Below, in pieces: positions 8,602 to 17,419 of a DNA stretch of 64,000 nucleotides (the stretch's first letter is position 1; the number at the start of each line of letters is the position of its first letter). The translations under genes were made by a program, and so were the position numbers. The notes under the pieces are model-generated. The model saw nothing but the letters and a program-made list of their open reading frames with translations. It did not search any database and was not told the DNA's origin. The stretch spans positions 172,078 to 236,077 of the forward strand of contig NZ_JAGPXN010000002.1 in the NCBI RefSeq assembly GCF_018070575.1, given 5' to 3'. Source of the DNA: Micromonospora sp. C31 (GTDB lineage Bacteria > Actinomycetota > Actinomycetes > Mycobacteriales > Micromonosporaceae).

Positions 8602-9219
8602 TCAGGTGTAGATGGTGGTGGCGTATCGCGGGCCGTAGTGGCGTTCCAGGTCGGCCAGGCTCTCCGCCGGGTTCTCGACCTCCTTGATCAGCCGGGCCCG
8701 GGAGGGCAGCGAGTCCGGCTGCCAGCTCTCCGGCTGCCACAGCCGCGAGCGCAGGAACGCCTTCGCGCAGTGGTAGAAGATCTGCTCGATCTCCACCACC
8801 ACGGCGAGGACCGGGCGGTGCCCTTCGACCACCATGTCGTCGAACCACGGGGCGTCGCGGACCAGACGGGCCCGGCCGTTGATCCGCAGCGTGTCGGTGC
8901 GCCCGGGAATCAGGAAGATCAACCCGACGTGCGGGTTGTCCAGGATGTTGCGGTAGCCGTCGGCACGCCGGTTGCCCGGCCGCTCCGGGACGGCGATGGT
9001 CCGCTCGTCCAGCACCATCGCGAAGCCGGGCGGGTCGCCCTTCGGCGAGACGTCGCAGCTGCCGTCCGCGCCCGCCGTCGCCACCAGACAGAACGGTGAC
9101 GCGGCCAGCCAGTCCCGGTCGCGTGCGTGCAGGACGGGCCGCTCCTTGACCAGCGCCCGCGGCATCGGCGCCCCCAGCAGCTCGCGCAGTTCCTCGTGCG
9201 AGGTGATCTCCACCGTCAC
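8602..9219 (-). CDS. Pyridoxamine 5'-phosphate oxidase-fold protein (MSMEG_1061-like)
   Basis: A 205-residue split-barrel flavin/pyridoxamine-oxidase-fold protein. Diagnostic stretches are FCLVATAGADGSCDVSPKGD, RTIAVPERPGNRRADGY, NPHVGLIFLIPGRTDTLRINGRA and a C-terminal HCAKAFLRSRLW. These match the actinobacterial subfamily of uncharacterised FMN-binding proteins rather than PdxH, which is encoded separately at 58.9 kb. A GTG start is chosen because GGGGGAGG sits 5 nt upstream; the longer open frame upstream has no such site. Its stop abuts the MFS remnant, marking the deletion junction. Confidence 0.85.
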   Translation of the reverse strand: MTVEITSHEELRELLGAPMPRALVKERPVLHARDRDWLAASPFCLVATAGADGSCDVSPKGDPPGFAMVLDERTIAVPERPGNRRADGYRNILDNPHVGLIFLIPGRTDTLRINGRARLVRDAPWFDDMVVEGHRPVLAVVVEIEQIFYHCAKAFLRSRLWQPESWQPDSLPSRARLIKEVENPAESLADLERHYGPRYATTIYT

Positions 9220-9366
9220 GTGATCCTCCCCCGTGCGTTGACCCCGGTGGCGGCGTACCCGTCGTCCGTGAGCCCAGGAGAGCGCGACCAGCGCGAGGTT
9301 TGTCCCTCCGGGCCGAGGGTACCGCCTCACCCGACCCGCCCGGAGAGACCGAGCAGTGGAGGCCCG

Positions 9367-9870
9367 ATGGAGAGCCGACTCAAGGTGCTGGGCCATCCCG
9401 TCCACCCGATGCTGGTCATGTTCCCCGTCGGCCTGCTGGCCACCGCGGTCCTGTTCGACCTGGTGGACACCGTCGGCGGACCGGACTTCCTCGGCGAGGT
9501 CGCGTACTGGAACATCACCGTCGGCCTGGTCGGCGGACTGCTGGCCGCGGCGGCCGGGACGTTCGACCTGCTCGCCATCCCGTCGGGCACCCGCGCGAAG
9601 CGGGTGGCGCTGACCCACGCCGCCGCCAACGTGGCCGTGATCCTGCTCTTCGCCGCGATCTGGGCGGTCCGGCTCAACGCCGACTCCCGGGCCGCCGGCG
9701 GCGCGCTGATCGCCATCGAGGTGGTCGCGCTGGCCATCCTCGGCGTCAGCGCCTGGCTGGGCGGGGAGCTGGTCGACCGGCTCGGCGTCGGCGTGGACCG
9801 GGAGGCCGGGCTGGACGCGCCCAGCTCGCTGCGACCCCCGGCGGCCACCCGGCGGATCGGAGAGGTGTAG
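9367..9870 (+). CDS. DUF2231 membrane protein
   Basis: A 167-residue protein with four predicted hydrophobic helices. LGHPVHPMLVMFPVGLL at the N-terminus is the DUF2231 signature (GHPxHPxLV), with membrane-embedded histidines that suggest haem or metal contact, though no function is established. The remaining helices fall at about residues 50-70, 85-105 and 115-135, and the C-terminus is cytoplasmic and charged. The next gene, hsp20-like, begins 32 bp downstream, so the two probably share a transcript. Confidence 0.85.
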   Translation: MESRLKVLGHPVHPMLVMFPVGLLATAVLFDLVDTVGGPDFLGEVAYWNITVGLVGGLLAAAAGTFDLLAIPSGTRAKRVALTHAAANVAVILLFAAIWAVRLNADSRAAGGALIAIEVVALAILGVSAWLGGELVDRLGVGVDREAGLDAPSSLRPPAATRRIGEV

Positions 9871-9902
9871 ATGGGCGTGCGGATCATCAGGGGAGGGGCG
9901 GC

Positions 9903-10451
9903 ATGAGCGAGCAGAGCGGCGGGTCCGGCCGGGGCTGGCGCGGCCGGCAGCAGGGCTGGGACCCGATGGGCGAACTCCAGTCGCTGCGGTCGGAGCTGAG
10001 CCGGCTGGTCGGCGGCCGGACCGGGTCGGCGGACGTCGAGCTGAGCGAGACCGCCGACGGCTGGGAGGTCGTGGTACGGCTGCCCGGGGTGGCGCCGGAG
10101 GAGGTGGCGGTCGAGCTGGACGACCGCGAACTCTGCGTCCGGGCCCGCTCCGAGGCCGAGGTCAACGCCGACCACGGCATCCCCGGCGGCTTCGAGACCC
10201 GGGGCTTCGAGTACCGGGTCGACCTGCCGTCCCGGGTGGACCCCGACGCCATCGACGCGGTCATGGACCACGGCCTGCTCCGGGTGCGGCTGCCCCGGGC
10301 CGCCCGGCCCGCGCCGCGCACCATCACCGTCGGCCGCACCGGCCCCCGACCCGCCGGCCCCGCCGGGGGTACGCCGACCGTCGTCGACCCGGCCGCGGAC
10401 CGGGAGATGCACCGCCCGGACATCGCCCTCGACGAGACCGACCGGCCGTAG
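9903..10451 (+). CDS. Hsp20/alpha-crystallin small heat-shock protein
   Basis: A 182-residue small heat-shock chaperone. The alpha-crystallin domain spans roughly residues 40-135: VELSETADGWEVVVRLPGVAPEEV, then FEYRVDLPSRVDPDAIDAVM and DHGLLRVRLPRA, which is the conserved GxLxVxxP-type strand. It should hold unfolding proteins as an oligomer. GGGGAGGGGCGGC precedes the ATG. The C-terminal tail is Pro/Arg-rich and lacks an obvious IxI motif. The GT9 gene follows after 8 bp, so the chaperone may be co-transcribed with glycan genes. Confidence 0.9.
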   Translation: MSEQSGGSGRGWRGRQQGWDPMGELQSLRSELSRLVGGRTGSADVELSETADGWEVVVRLPGVAPEEVAVELDDRELCVRARSEAEVNADHGIPGGFETRGFEYRVDLPSRVDPDAIDAVMDHGLLRVRLPRAARPAPRTITVGRTGPRPAGPAGGTPTVVDPAADREMHRPDIALDETDRP

Positions 10452-10459
10452 CGAGCCGC

Positions 10460-11581
10460 GTGGTCACCCCGGACCTGCTCGGCCCGGCGACCGGGCGCGT
10501 GCCCGACGTCGAGCGGATCGCCGTGCTGCGCGCCAACGCGCTCGGCGACTTCATCTTCGTCCTGCCGGCGCTGGACGCGTTGCGGGCCGCGTACCCGGAG
10601 GCGGAGATCGTGCTGCTCGGCGCGCCGTGGCACGCGAAGCTCTGGCGCGAGCGGCCCGGGCCGGTGGACCGTGTGCTGGTGGTGCCGCCCACGCCGGGGA
10701 TCCGGGGCGCCGACCCGGGCGAGCCGGAGTCGACGCTGGACGACTTCCTCGCCGCCGCCCGTACGGAACGCTTCGACCTGGCGTTGCAGCTGCACGGCGG
10801 TGGCGCCAACTCCAACCCGTTCGTCGCCGCCCTCGGCGCCCGGGTCACCGCCGGGCTGCGCGCCGGGGACGCGCCGCCACTGGACCGCTGGATCCGGTAC
10901 GTCTACTACCAGCACGAGGTGATCCGCTACCTGGAGGTGGCGGCGCTGGTCGGCGCGGGCGCCGCCACGATCGTGCCGACGCTGACCGTGACCGACGCCG
11001 ACCGGGCCGAGGCGGCCGACGTGCTCGGCCCGGCGCGGCGGCCGAGGGTGGCGCTGCACCCCGGCGCCACGGACACCCGCCGGCGGTGGCCCGCCGAACG
11101 CTTCGCCGAGGTGGCCCGCGAGCTGGTCGGCGACGGGTACGAGGTGCTGGTCACCGGCACCCCCGCCGAGCAGGAGGTGGTGGACCGGGTGGTCGCGGCG
11201 GCCGGGGTGCCCCTCCGGCCGCAGGTGGGCACGCTCAGCCTCGGCGGGCTGGCCGGCTGCTACGCCGACTGCGAACTGGTGGTCTCCAACGACACCGGCC
11301 CGCTGCACCTGGCCGCCGCCGTGGGCACCGCGACCGTCGGCATCTACTGGGTCGGCAACCTGATCACCGTGGCGAACCTGCTGCGCGGCCGGCACCGGCC
11401 GATCTGCTCGTGGACGGTGCGCTGCCCGGTCTGCGAGGTGGACTGCACCCCGGGCATCTACCCGCACCGCCCCGGCGACGGCGAGTGCCCCCACCGGGAC
11501 TCCTTCGTCACCGACGTGCCGGTGGTCGAGGTCGTGGAGGCGGCCCGCGAGCTGCTCCGCCCGGAACCCGGCGCCCCCTGA
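10460..11581 (+). CDS. Family 9 glycosyltransferase (heptosyltransferase-like)
   Basis: A 373-residue GT-B fold enzyme of the ADP-heptose:LPS heptosyltransferase family. The N-terminus IAVLRANALGDFIFVLPAL is the family hallmark (RxxxLGDxxxxxPxL). The C-terminal half has VALHPGATD, VLVTGTPAEQEVVD and VVSNDTGPLHLAAAVG, which form the nucleotide-sugar pocket with the SNDTGxxH signature. Gram-positive actinobacteria have no LPS, so the acceptor is probably a secondary cell-wall or capsular glycan. The neighbouring hldE supports ADP-heptose as donor. It starts at GTG, 8 bp after the hsp20 stop, and converges on the GT2 gene. Confidence 0.88.
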   Translation: MVTPDLLGPATGRVPDVERIAVLRANALGDFIFVLPALDALRAAYPEAEIVLLGAPWHAKLWRERPGPVDRVLVVPPTPGIRGADPGEPESTLDDFLAAARTERFDLALQLHGGGANSNPFVAALGARVTAGLRAGDAPPLDRWIRYVYYQHEVIRYLEVAALVGAGAATIVPTLTVTDADRAEAADVLGPARRPRVALHPGATDTRRRWPAERFAEVARELVGDGYEVLVTGTPAEQEVVDRVVAAAGVPLRPQVGTLSLGGLAGCYADCELVVSNDTGPLHLAAAVGTATVGIYWVGNLITVANLLRGRHRPICSWTVRCPVCEVDCTPGIYPHRPGDGECPHRDSFVTDVPVVEVVEAARELLRPEPGAP

Positions 11582-11630
11582 GCGCCCGGGTCCGTCGGCG
11601 CCGCCGCGCGGCCGGACGCCCGCGTCGGTG

Positions 11631-12509
11631 TCAGGCCGGCTGGGTCGTCTCCTCCTCGGCGAGCACGACCTCCCACGCCTCCACGTCCCGGTCGGTGACC
11701 GTGGTCGGCGACTCCAGGTGGTACGCGCCGCTGGGCAGGACACCGGCGCCGCCGAAGCGCGCCAGCACGGCGAGCTGGGCGGCGACGTCCTCGCCCTGGT
11801 GCTTCTCGTGCACCCGCCGCCAGAAGTCGAACCCGCCGGAGTCGACCAGCTTCGCCCGGTCGTAGAGCACGCAGCCGCCGATCCAGGACACCTTGTACGC
11901 CCGCCAGGCGCCCGGCGGCAGGTTCAGCTCGCGCGTGACGTGCAGCAGGTTCGCCGCCGGATGGATCGACGCCCGGTCCCACTCGGGGGTGCCCGGCCGG
12001 ATCCGTTCCGGGACGGGCCGCCCACCCCACTCCTCGTAGTGCCGGTGCGTCTCCGGCCGGACGTCGTCGGCGTACGACAGCCCGTGCACCGCGTTGCCGA
12101 CGAAGCCGCAGCCCAGCTCCCCGATGGCGGTGACCAGCCGACGCAGCGTCCCCGGCTCCAGCCAGACGTCGTCGTCGAGGCAGAGCACGTACCGGGCGGC
12201 GGACGCGGCCAGCAGGTACGCCCGGTGCTCGGCCAGCCCGCGCCGGGGCAGCCGGCGGGTCAGCAGCACCGGGTGCCCCCGGTGGCGCAGCATCCGGACC
12301 ATGGTGGCCGCCGCCGGATGCCGGTACGCGGCGTCGCCGTCGGACTGGTCGCTGACCACCACCCCGAAGCCGGGCACGCCCTCCTGGGCGGCCAGCCCGG
12401 AGAGGGTGACGGCCAGCTCGGCGGGGCGGTTGCGAGTCGGGATCAGCACGTCGAGCAGCCGCTCCGCGCGGAACCCGCCGGCTGTGCCGAGGTCGAGCGG
12501 GCGGTTCAC
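11631..12509 (-). CDS. Family 2 glycosyltransferase coupled to hldE
   Basis: A 292-residue GT-A enzyme: LDVLIPTRNRPAELAVTLSGL at the N-terminus, VVVSDQSDGD for nucleotide contact, the metal-binding YVLCLDDDVWLEPGTL and WIGGCVLYDRAKLVDSGGFD in the acceptor half. The start is a GTG overlapping the hldE stop by four bases (GTGA), so translation is coupled and the protein is probably made with HldE. It may add heptose or another sugar to the same wall glycan as the convergent GT9 enzyme. The acceptor is unknown. Confidence 0.87.
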   Translation of the reverse strand: MNRPLDLGTAGGFRAERLLDVLIPTRNRPAELAVTLSGLAAQEGVPGFGVVVSDQSDGDAAYRHPAAATMVRMLRHRGHPVLLTRRLPRRGLAEHRAYLLAASAARYVLCLDDDVWLEPGTLRRLVTAIGELGCGFVGNAVHGLSYADDVRPETHRHYEEWGGRPVPERIRPGTPEWDRASIHPAANLLHVTRELNLPPGAWRAYKVSWIGGCVLYDRAKLVDSGGFDFWRRVHEKHQGEDVAAQLAVLARFGGAGVLPSGAYHLESPTTVTDRDVEAWEVVLAEEETTQPA

Positions 12510-14299
12510 GACGGCTTGCTCGTCAGGGAGGTGTCCTCCTCCTGCGGCTCCTGGCCGTGCGCCCGGATCCGGTCGATGATCGCCGAGGTGGACCGGTCGG
12601 GGACGTACCCGAGGGTGCGCACCTGCCCGCCGAGGCGGCGCACCAGCGGCGCCTCCGGCACCATCTCCGGCGGGTAGTCGCCGCCCTTGACGTACACGTC
12701 GGGACGGACCGTCTCGATCAGCTCCGCCGGGGAGTCCGCCTCGAAGACCACCACGTGGTCGACGCAGGCCAGCGCGGCGAGCAGGGCGGTGCGGTCCTCG
12801 ACCGGGTTCACCGGCCGGTCCGGGCCCTTCAGCCGGCGTACGCTGCCGTCGGAGTTGACGGCGACCACCAGCAGGTCGCCGAGCGCGCGGGCCTGCTCCA
12901 GGTAGCGCACGTGGCCCCGGTGCAGCACGTCGAAGCAACCGTTGGTGAAGACGACCGCCCGGCCCGCCCGGCGGTGTTCCGCGACGATCGCGGCCAGCTC
13001 GTCGGTGCCGACCAGGCCCCGGTGGCCGGCCCGCCGGACCGGTGCGTCCAGCGCGACGAGCAGGTCCTCCCGGCGGCACACGCAGGTGCCGGTGTCCGAG
13101 ACGGTGATGGTCGCGGCGAGCTGGGCCAGCTGGGCGGCGGTGGGCAGCGGCGCGTCGGCGGCCAACGCGAGCGTCATCGCCGCCAGGTACGCGTCGCCCG
13201 CGCCGACCGCGTGGCTGGCCGGCACCGGGGTGCTGTGGCTGCGCCGGGGCTCGCCGTCCGCCCCGCCGACCACCGCGCCGTCGGTGTCCAGGGTCACCGC
13301 CACCACGTCCGCGCCGGTGTGCGCGCGCAGCTCGGCGAGGCGGGACTCGGCGAGCACGGCCCGGTCGACGCCCTCGCCGACCGTGGCGTTGACGGTGACG
13401 CCGGTGCCGGTCACGGTGAGCCCGTCCCCGGTCATCGCCACCCGGCCCTCGCCGGCCGTCGGCTCGCCGGTGGCTCCGAGACCGGCGCGGGGGGCGTCCT
13501 GGTGCGGGCCCGCGCCGCCCGGGGAGACGCCCACCGTGAGCTCGGAGGGCCCGTCGGCCGGGTCGCCGTCGGGGTGGTCCAGGTGCAACCCGGTGCCGGG
13601 CGCCGGCCGGGCACCGGCGGCCCGGGCGAGCAGCCGGGTCGCCTCGGCGAAGCTGGGCGTCACCACGGTCGGAGCCAGGCCGCGCCAGTCGGCCAGGTCG
13701 TGGGCGTCCAGCGCGACGGTCGCGTACCGCTCCCGGTGGGACACCAGCCAGGCGCGCACGGCAGCGGGCAGTGCGCCCAGGCCGTAGTCGCAGACCACCA
13801 GGGTGGGCGCCGCGCCGCCGGCGGCGCGCAGCTCCTCGGTGGCGCAGTCCAACGCGGTGAGCAACCGGGCCACCCCGTCGTCGTCGAGCGCGTCGTCGGC
13901 GTCGCCGGAGTCCTCCCGGAGCAGGATCTGGTTGCCCGCCAGCATGCGCCGCTTCACCGGCGTGGGCCGGCCGGGCTGGGCGACCGTACGGTCCCAGACG
14001 GTGGCCCGGTCCAGACAGTCGTGCAGCTCGTCACCGGCGACGTCCGCGCCGACCGGTGCCACCAGCACCGCCCGGCCCCCGAGCGCGGCGACGTTGACGG
14101 CGGTGTTCGCCGCCCCGCCGGCCGCGGAGATCCGCCGGCGCAGGGTGAGGACCGGGGCGGGCGCCTCCCGGCAGAGCCGGTCGGACTCGGCGAACCGCCA
14201 CTCGTCGAGCATGGCGTCACCGACGACCAGGACGGGACGCCCCAGCCAGCCCTCCACCACCGCGGCGAGCCGGCGCTGTTCCGCTGCTCCTCCTGCCAT
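12506..14299 (-). CDS. hldE: Bifunctional heptose-7-P kinase / heptose-1-P adenylyltransferase
   Basis: A 597-residue two-domain protein that makes ADP-heptose. The N-terminal PfkB-type kinase has VLVVGDAMLDEW, the sugar-binding AAGGAANTAVNVAALGG, and the catalytic anion-hole block SHAVGAGDAYLAAMTLAL. The C-terminal nucleotidyltransferase has FTNGCFDVLHRGHVRYL, RPVNPVEDRTALL and YVKGGDYPPE. Typical HldE is about 475 residues; the excess is mainly a Gly/Thr/Pro-rich insertion within the kinase domain. The ATG at 14299 is preferred, since the longer frame reaches into the divergent promoter; an ATG at 14323 is possible. gmhA and gmhB are not in the window. Confidence 0.9.
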   Translation of the reverse strand: MAGGAAEQRRLAAVVEGWLGRPVLVVGDAMLDEWRFAESDRLCREAPAPVLTLRRRISAAGGAANTAVNVAALGGRAVLVAPVGADVAGDELHDCLDRATVWDRTVAQPGRPTPVKRRMLAGNQILLREDSGDADDALDDDGVARLLTALDCATEELRAAGGAAPTLVVCDYGLGALPAAVRAWLVSHRERYATVALDAHDLADWRGLAPTVVTPSFAEATRLLARAAGARPAPGTGLHLDHPDGDPADGPSELTVGVSPGGAGPHQDAPRAGLGATGEPTAGEGRVAMTGDGLTVTGTGVTVNATVGEGVDRAVLAESRLAELRAHTGADVVAVTLDTDGAVVGGADGEPRRSHSTPVPASHAVGAGDAYLAAMTLALAADAPLPTAAQLAQLAATITVSDTGTCVCRREDLLVALDAPVRRAGHRGLVGTDELAAIVAEHRRAGRAVVFTNGCFDVLHRGHVRYLEQARALGDLLVVAVNSDGSVRRLKGPDRPVNPVEDRTALLAALACVDHVVVFEADSPAELIETVRPDVYVKGGDYPPEMVPEAPLVRRLGGQVRTLGYVPDRSTSAIIDRIRAHGQEPQEEDTSLTSKPS

Positions 14300-14441
14300 G
14301 CCGTCCCGGGTCCCCAGGGGCATCCGGGCCAAACCTGCCGCCACCGGGGACGGGTGGCACACCTGCCGCCCCCGGGACGGGGTTTCGGGCACCGGGCCCC
14401 GGGAAGGGACGGACGGAACCCCGGAGAGGAGAGACACCGAG

Positions 14442-15002
14442 ATGGCAGTGACGACACTTCAGGGCAAGCGGATCGCGTTCCTGGCCGCCGACGGCGTCGA
14501 GGAGGTCGAGTACGTCCAGCCCCGCGAGGCGGTGGAGCAGGCAGGCGCCACCGTGGAGCTGGTCTCGCTCAGGCCCGGCACCATCCAGTCCTTCAACCAC
14601 CTGGACCAGTCCGGGACGTACGACGTGGACGTGACCGCGGCCGACGCGGACGCCGGCGGCTACGACGCGCTGGTGCTGCCCGGCGGGGTGGCCAACCCGG
14701 ACTTCCTGCGGGCCGACCCGGACGCGGTGCGTTTCGTCAGGGCGTTCTTCGACGCCGGCAAGCCGGTCGGGGTGATCTGCCACGGGCCGTGGACGCTGAT
14801 CGAGGCGGACGTGGTGCGGGGCCGCCGCGTCACGTCCTGGCCCAGCCTGCGCACCGACCTGACCAACGCCGGCGCGACGTGGGTCGACGAGCAGGTCGTC
14901 ACGGACGGTGGACTGGTCAGCAGCCGCAAGCCGGACGACCTGCCGGCCTTCTGTGCCAGGATCGTCGAGGAGTTCGCCGGGGGCGCGCACCTGTCCCGCT
15001 GA
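14442..15002 (+). CDS. DJ-1/PfpI family protein
   Basis: A 186-residue class I glutamine-amidotransferase-like protein of the DJ-1/PfpI/YhbO group. Signatures are IAFLAADGVEEVEYVQP, with the conserved Glu, the nucleophile elbow GVICHGPWTLIEADVVRGR with the reactive Cys followed by His, and RRVTSWPSLRTDLTNAGA. Relatives act as cysteine-type chaperone, protease or deglycase; which one applies here is unknown. GGAGAGGAGA precedes the ATG. The gene is divergent from hldE and ends in a long hairpin. Confidence 0.9.
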   Translation: MAVTTLQGKRIAFLAADGVEEVEYVQPREAVEQAGATVELVSLRPGTIQSFNHLDQSGTYDVDVTAADADAGGYDALVLPGGVANPDFLRADPDAVRFVRAFFDAGKPVGVICHGPWTLIEADVVRGRRVTSWPSLRTDLTNAGATWVDEQVVTDGGLVSSRKPDDLPAFCARIVEEFAGGAHLSR

Positions 15003-15006
15003 CCGT

Positions 15007-15056
15007 CGTCGGTCGTCGGGTCGGTGGTCCGCAGCGCCACCGACCCGCGACCGACG
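15007..15056 (+). terminator. Long terminator hairpin after the DJ-1 gene
   Basis: Arms 15007-15027 and 15037-15056 pair over 20 bp with a single bulged T at 15016; loop TCCGCAGCG. It begins 4 nt after the stop codon. Confidence 0.8.
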
Positions 15057-15109
15057 AGGTGCACGCCGCTCCTCGCGCATGTCCCGGGTGAGCGGGGAAA
15101 GGAGGCGGG

Positions 15110-16777
15110 ATGGACACGCAAGCCCCGACGCTCGACGGGCGGCAGATCCGGCTGCTCATGTTCGGCCTGATGACCGGCATGCTGCTGGCCGCGCTCGACC
15201 AGACCATCGTCGGCACCGCGCTGCCGACCATCGTCGGCGAGCTGGGCGGGATCAACCACTACTCGTGGGTGGTGACCGCGTACCTGCTCGCCTCCACGGC
15301 CTCGACGCCGCTCTACGGCAAGATGGCCGACCTGTACGGGCGACGCCCCGTCTTCCTCTTCTCCATCGGCACGTTCCTGCTCGGCTCGCTGCTGGCCGGC
15401 CTGTCGCAGGACATGACCCAGCTCATCGTCACCCGGGGGATCCAGGGCCTCGGCGCCGGTGGCCTGATGACGCTCGCGTTCACCATCATCTCGGACGTGG
15501 TGTCGCCCCGGGAGCGCGGACGCTACCAGGGCCTGTTCGGGGCGGTCTTCGGCCTCTCCTCGGTCGCCGGCCCACTGGTCGGTGGCTACTTCGCCGAGAC
15601 CGACTGGCGGTGGATCTTCTACATCAACCTGCCGCTGGGGATCCTGGCGATCCTCGTGTGCTCCCGGGTGCTGCGGCTGATCCCGTTCACCCGGCGCGAC
15701 CACTCGATCGACTGGCTCGGCGCGGCGCTGCTGGTCGCCGGGGTGAGCTGCCTGCTGCTGGCGCTGAGCTGGGGCGGCAACGAGTACGCCTGGGGCTCCG
15801 GGGTGATCGTCGGCCTCTTCGTCGCGGGTACGGTGCTCGGCGTGGCCTTCGTGCTCCAGGAGGCCCGGGTGGCCGAGCCGATCCTGCCGCTGCGGCTGTT
15901 CCGCAGCGCCACGTTCGCGCTGGCCAACTCGGCCGGCTTCGTGCTCGGCCTGGTGATGTTCGGCTCGATCATCTTCATCCCGCTCTACCTCCAGATCGTC
16001 CGGGGCGCCTCGCCGACCCGCAGCGGTCTGCTGATGCTGCCGATGATGGCCGGCATCATCGTCACCTCGGTGCTGACCGGCCGTGCGATGAGCCGGATCG
16101 GGCGGTACAAGTGGTTCCCGGTGGCCGGCGCGGCGGTGCTGGTGGTCGGCATGCTGCTGTTCACCCGGCTGGAGGTGGACACCTCGCTCTGGCTGGCCTT
16201 CGGCTACATGGTGGTGATCGGCGTCGGGCTGGGGCTCTGCATGCAGTCGCTGATCCTGGCCGTGCAGAACTCCGTGTCGATGCGGGACCTGGGCGCCGGC
16301 ACCTCGTCGGCGACGTTCTTCCGGTCGCTGGGCGGCTCGTTCGGCGTCGCCATCCTCGGCGCGGTGCTGTCGTCGCGGCTCACCTCGGAGCTCGCCGACC
16401 GGCTGCCGGGCGCGATCGCCCAACTGCCGCCGGAGCAGCAGGCCGCGGTGGCGGCGAGCGGCGGGGCGGACATCTCGGTCAACGACCCGGCAACCATCCT
16501 GGCGCTGCCCGCCCCGGTGCGCGCGGCCGTCCAGGCGGCGTTCGTCGAGTCGCTGCACCTGGTCTTCCTGACCACCGGCCTGATCGCGATCGTGGCGGTA
16601 CTGGTCACCCTGGTGCTGCCGAACGAGAAGCTGCGTGGCGCGGGCCCGGGCGGCGCCACGGGCGGCACGGACGGCCTCGGCGGTGAGGGTCCCGCGCCCG
16701 GCGGCAAGCCGCTGGGCAGGGAGTCGAAGCAGGAGGCCGCCGCCGAGATGGAGGCGAAGAGCCAGACGATGCTCTGA
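15110..16777 (+). CDS. MFS drug exporter, 14-helix DHA2 (EmrB/QacA) type
   Basis: A 555-residue proton-driven multidrug exporter. The N-terminal helix ends LDQTIVGTALPTIVGELGG, the DHA2 signature (motif D1), followed by LASTASTPLYGKMADLYGRRP (motif A) and RGIQGLGAGGLMTLAF (motif B), with motif C near GAVFGLSSVAGPLVGGYF. About 14 hydrophobic helices can be counted. A periplasmic loop near residues 430-465 is Gln/Ala-rich, and the C-terminus is a charged Gly-rich cytoplasmic tail. GGAAAGGAGGCGGG precedes the ATG. No regulator gene adjoins it. The substrate is unknown. Confidence 0.92.
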   Translation: MDTQAPTLDGRQIRLLMFGLMTGMLLAALDQTIVGTALPTIVGELGGINHYSWVVTAYLLASTASTPLYGKMADLYGRRPVFLFSIGTFLLGSLLAGLSQDMTQLIVTRGIQGLGAGGLMTLAFTIISDVVSPRERGRYQGLFGAVFGLSSVAGPLVGGYFAETDWRWIFYINLPLGILAILVCSRVLRLIPFTRRDHSIDWLGAALLVAGVSCLLLALSWGGNEYAWGSGVIVGLFVAGTVLGVAFVLQEARVAEPILPLRLFRSATFALANSAGFVLGLVMFGSIIFIPLYLQIVRGASPTRSGLLMLPMMAGIIVTSVLTGRAMSRIGRYKWFPVAGAAVLVVGMLLFTRLEVDTSLWLAFGYMVVIGVGLGLCMQSLILAVQNSVSMRDLGAGTSSATFFRSLGGSFGVAILGAVLSSRLTSELADRLPGAIAQLPPEQQAAVAASGGADISVNDPATILALPAPVRAAVQAAFVESLHLVFLTTGLIAIVAVLVTLVLPNEKLRGAGPGGATGGTDGLGGEGPAPGGKPLGRESKQEAAAEMEAKSQTML

Positions 16778-16828
16778 CCGGGGCCGGGCGACCGTCACGC
16801 GGAACCGGACCGGGCTGGCCGCACCTGA

Positions 16829-16844
16829 GGCCGCCCGGGCGGCC
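16829..16844. terminator. Palindrome between convergent MFS and NUDIX genes
   Basis: Perfect 16-bp palindrome GGCCGCCCGGGCGGCC immediately beyond the NUDIX stop and 52 bp after the MFS stop; a compact bidirectional terminator is likely. Confidence 0.45.
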
Positions 16845-17336
16845 CTACTTGAGGATGAGCCGGTTGGTCTGCTCGAAGACGTCCAGGTCGGCGAGGGTCT
16901 CGGGGACGCTGGCGGAGATCGGGGCCGGCAGCTGCGCCCGGTGGAAGAAGCCCGCGTCGATCGTCTCGTCGGTGATCCGGGCCAGCTCGCCGTCCCACTC
17001 GTCGACGCGGAACGCGGTCGTGAAGATCTGGTACGTGTGGCCGTACATGTTGGTGTGGGTGCGGTCCGGGCCCGTGTAGAGGGCGAAGGCGCTGACCCGC
17101 AGCGCGCGCAGCCCGGTCTCCTCACGTACCTCGCGGACGGCGCAGTCCGCGATCGACTCGCCCAACTCCATCGCGCCGGCGGGCAGGGCCCACTGCCCGT
17201 TGTCGGAGCGCTGGATCAGCAGGAGGCGCCCCGAGTTGTCGCGGACCACGGCGCGGGCGCCGACGAACATCAGCGTCCGGTCACCGGCGAGCGCGCGCAG
17301 CTGTCCCACATACGAATCGGCCCAGGAGATGCTCAC
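16845..17336 (-). CDS. NUDIX hydrolase
   Basis: A 163-residue NUDIX protein. The NUDIX box occupies residues 54-76, running from GAMELGES through REVREETGL with the catalytic REVREE core intact. The preceding strands LLLIQRSDNGQWALPAG are typical of enzymes that hydrolyse nucleoside diphosphates linked to another moiety. The C-terminal helix ends in FEQTNRLILK. The substrate cannot be predicted from the box alone. It is divergent from the acyl-CoA ligase gene, with 83 bp between the starts. Confidence 0.9.
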   Translation of the reverse strand: MSISWADSYVGQLRALAGDRTLMFVGARAVVRDNSGRLLLIQRSDNGQWALPAGAMELGESIADCAVREVREETGLRALRVSAFALYTGPDRTHTNMYGHTYQIFTTAFRVDEWDGELARITDETIDAGFFHRAQLPAPISASVPETLADLDVFEQTNRLILK

Positions 17337-17419
17337 CCGGACAATTTACGGGGACGATCCGGTGTCGACCTGCGTTCCAGGGTTCCCAACCTGTGACCGC
17401 CGACACTACTTTGTTACCC

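Noticed and set aside
12506..14437. Longer HldE start at 14437
   Set aside because: The extra 46 residues have no similarity to HldE and reach into the divergent DJ-1 gene promoter region.
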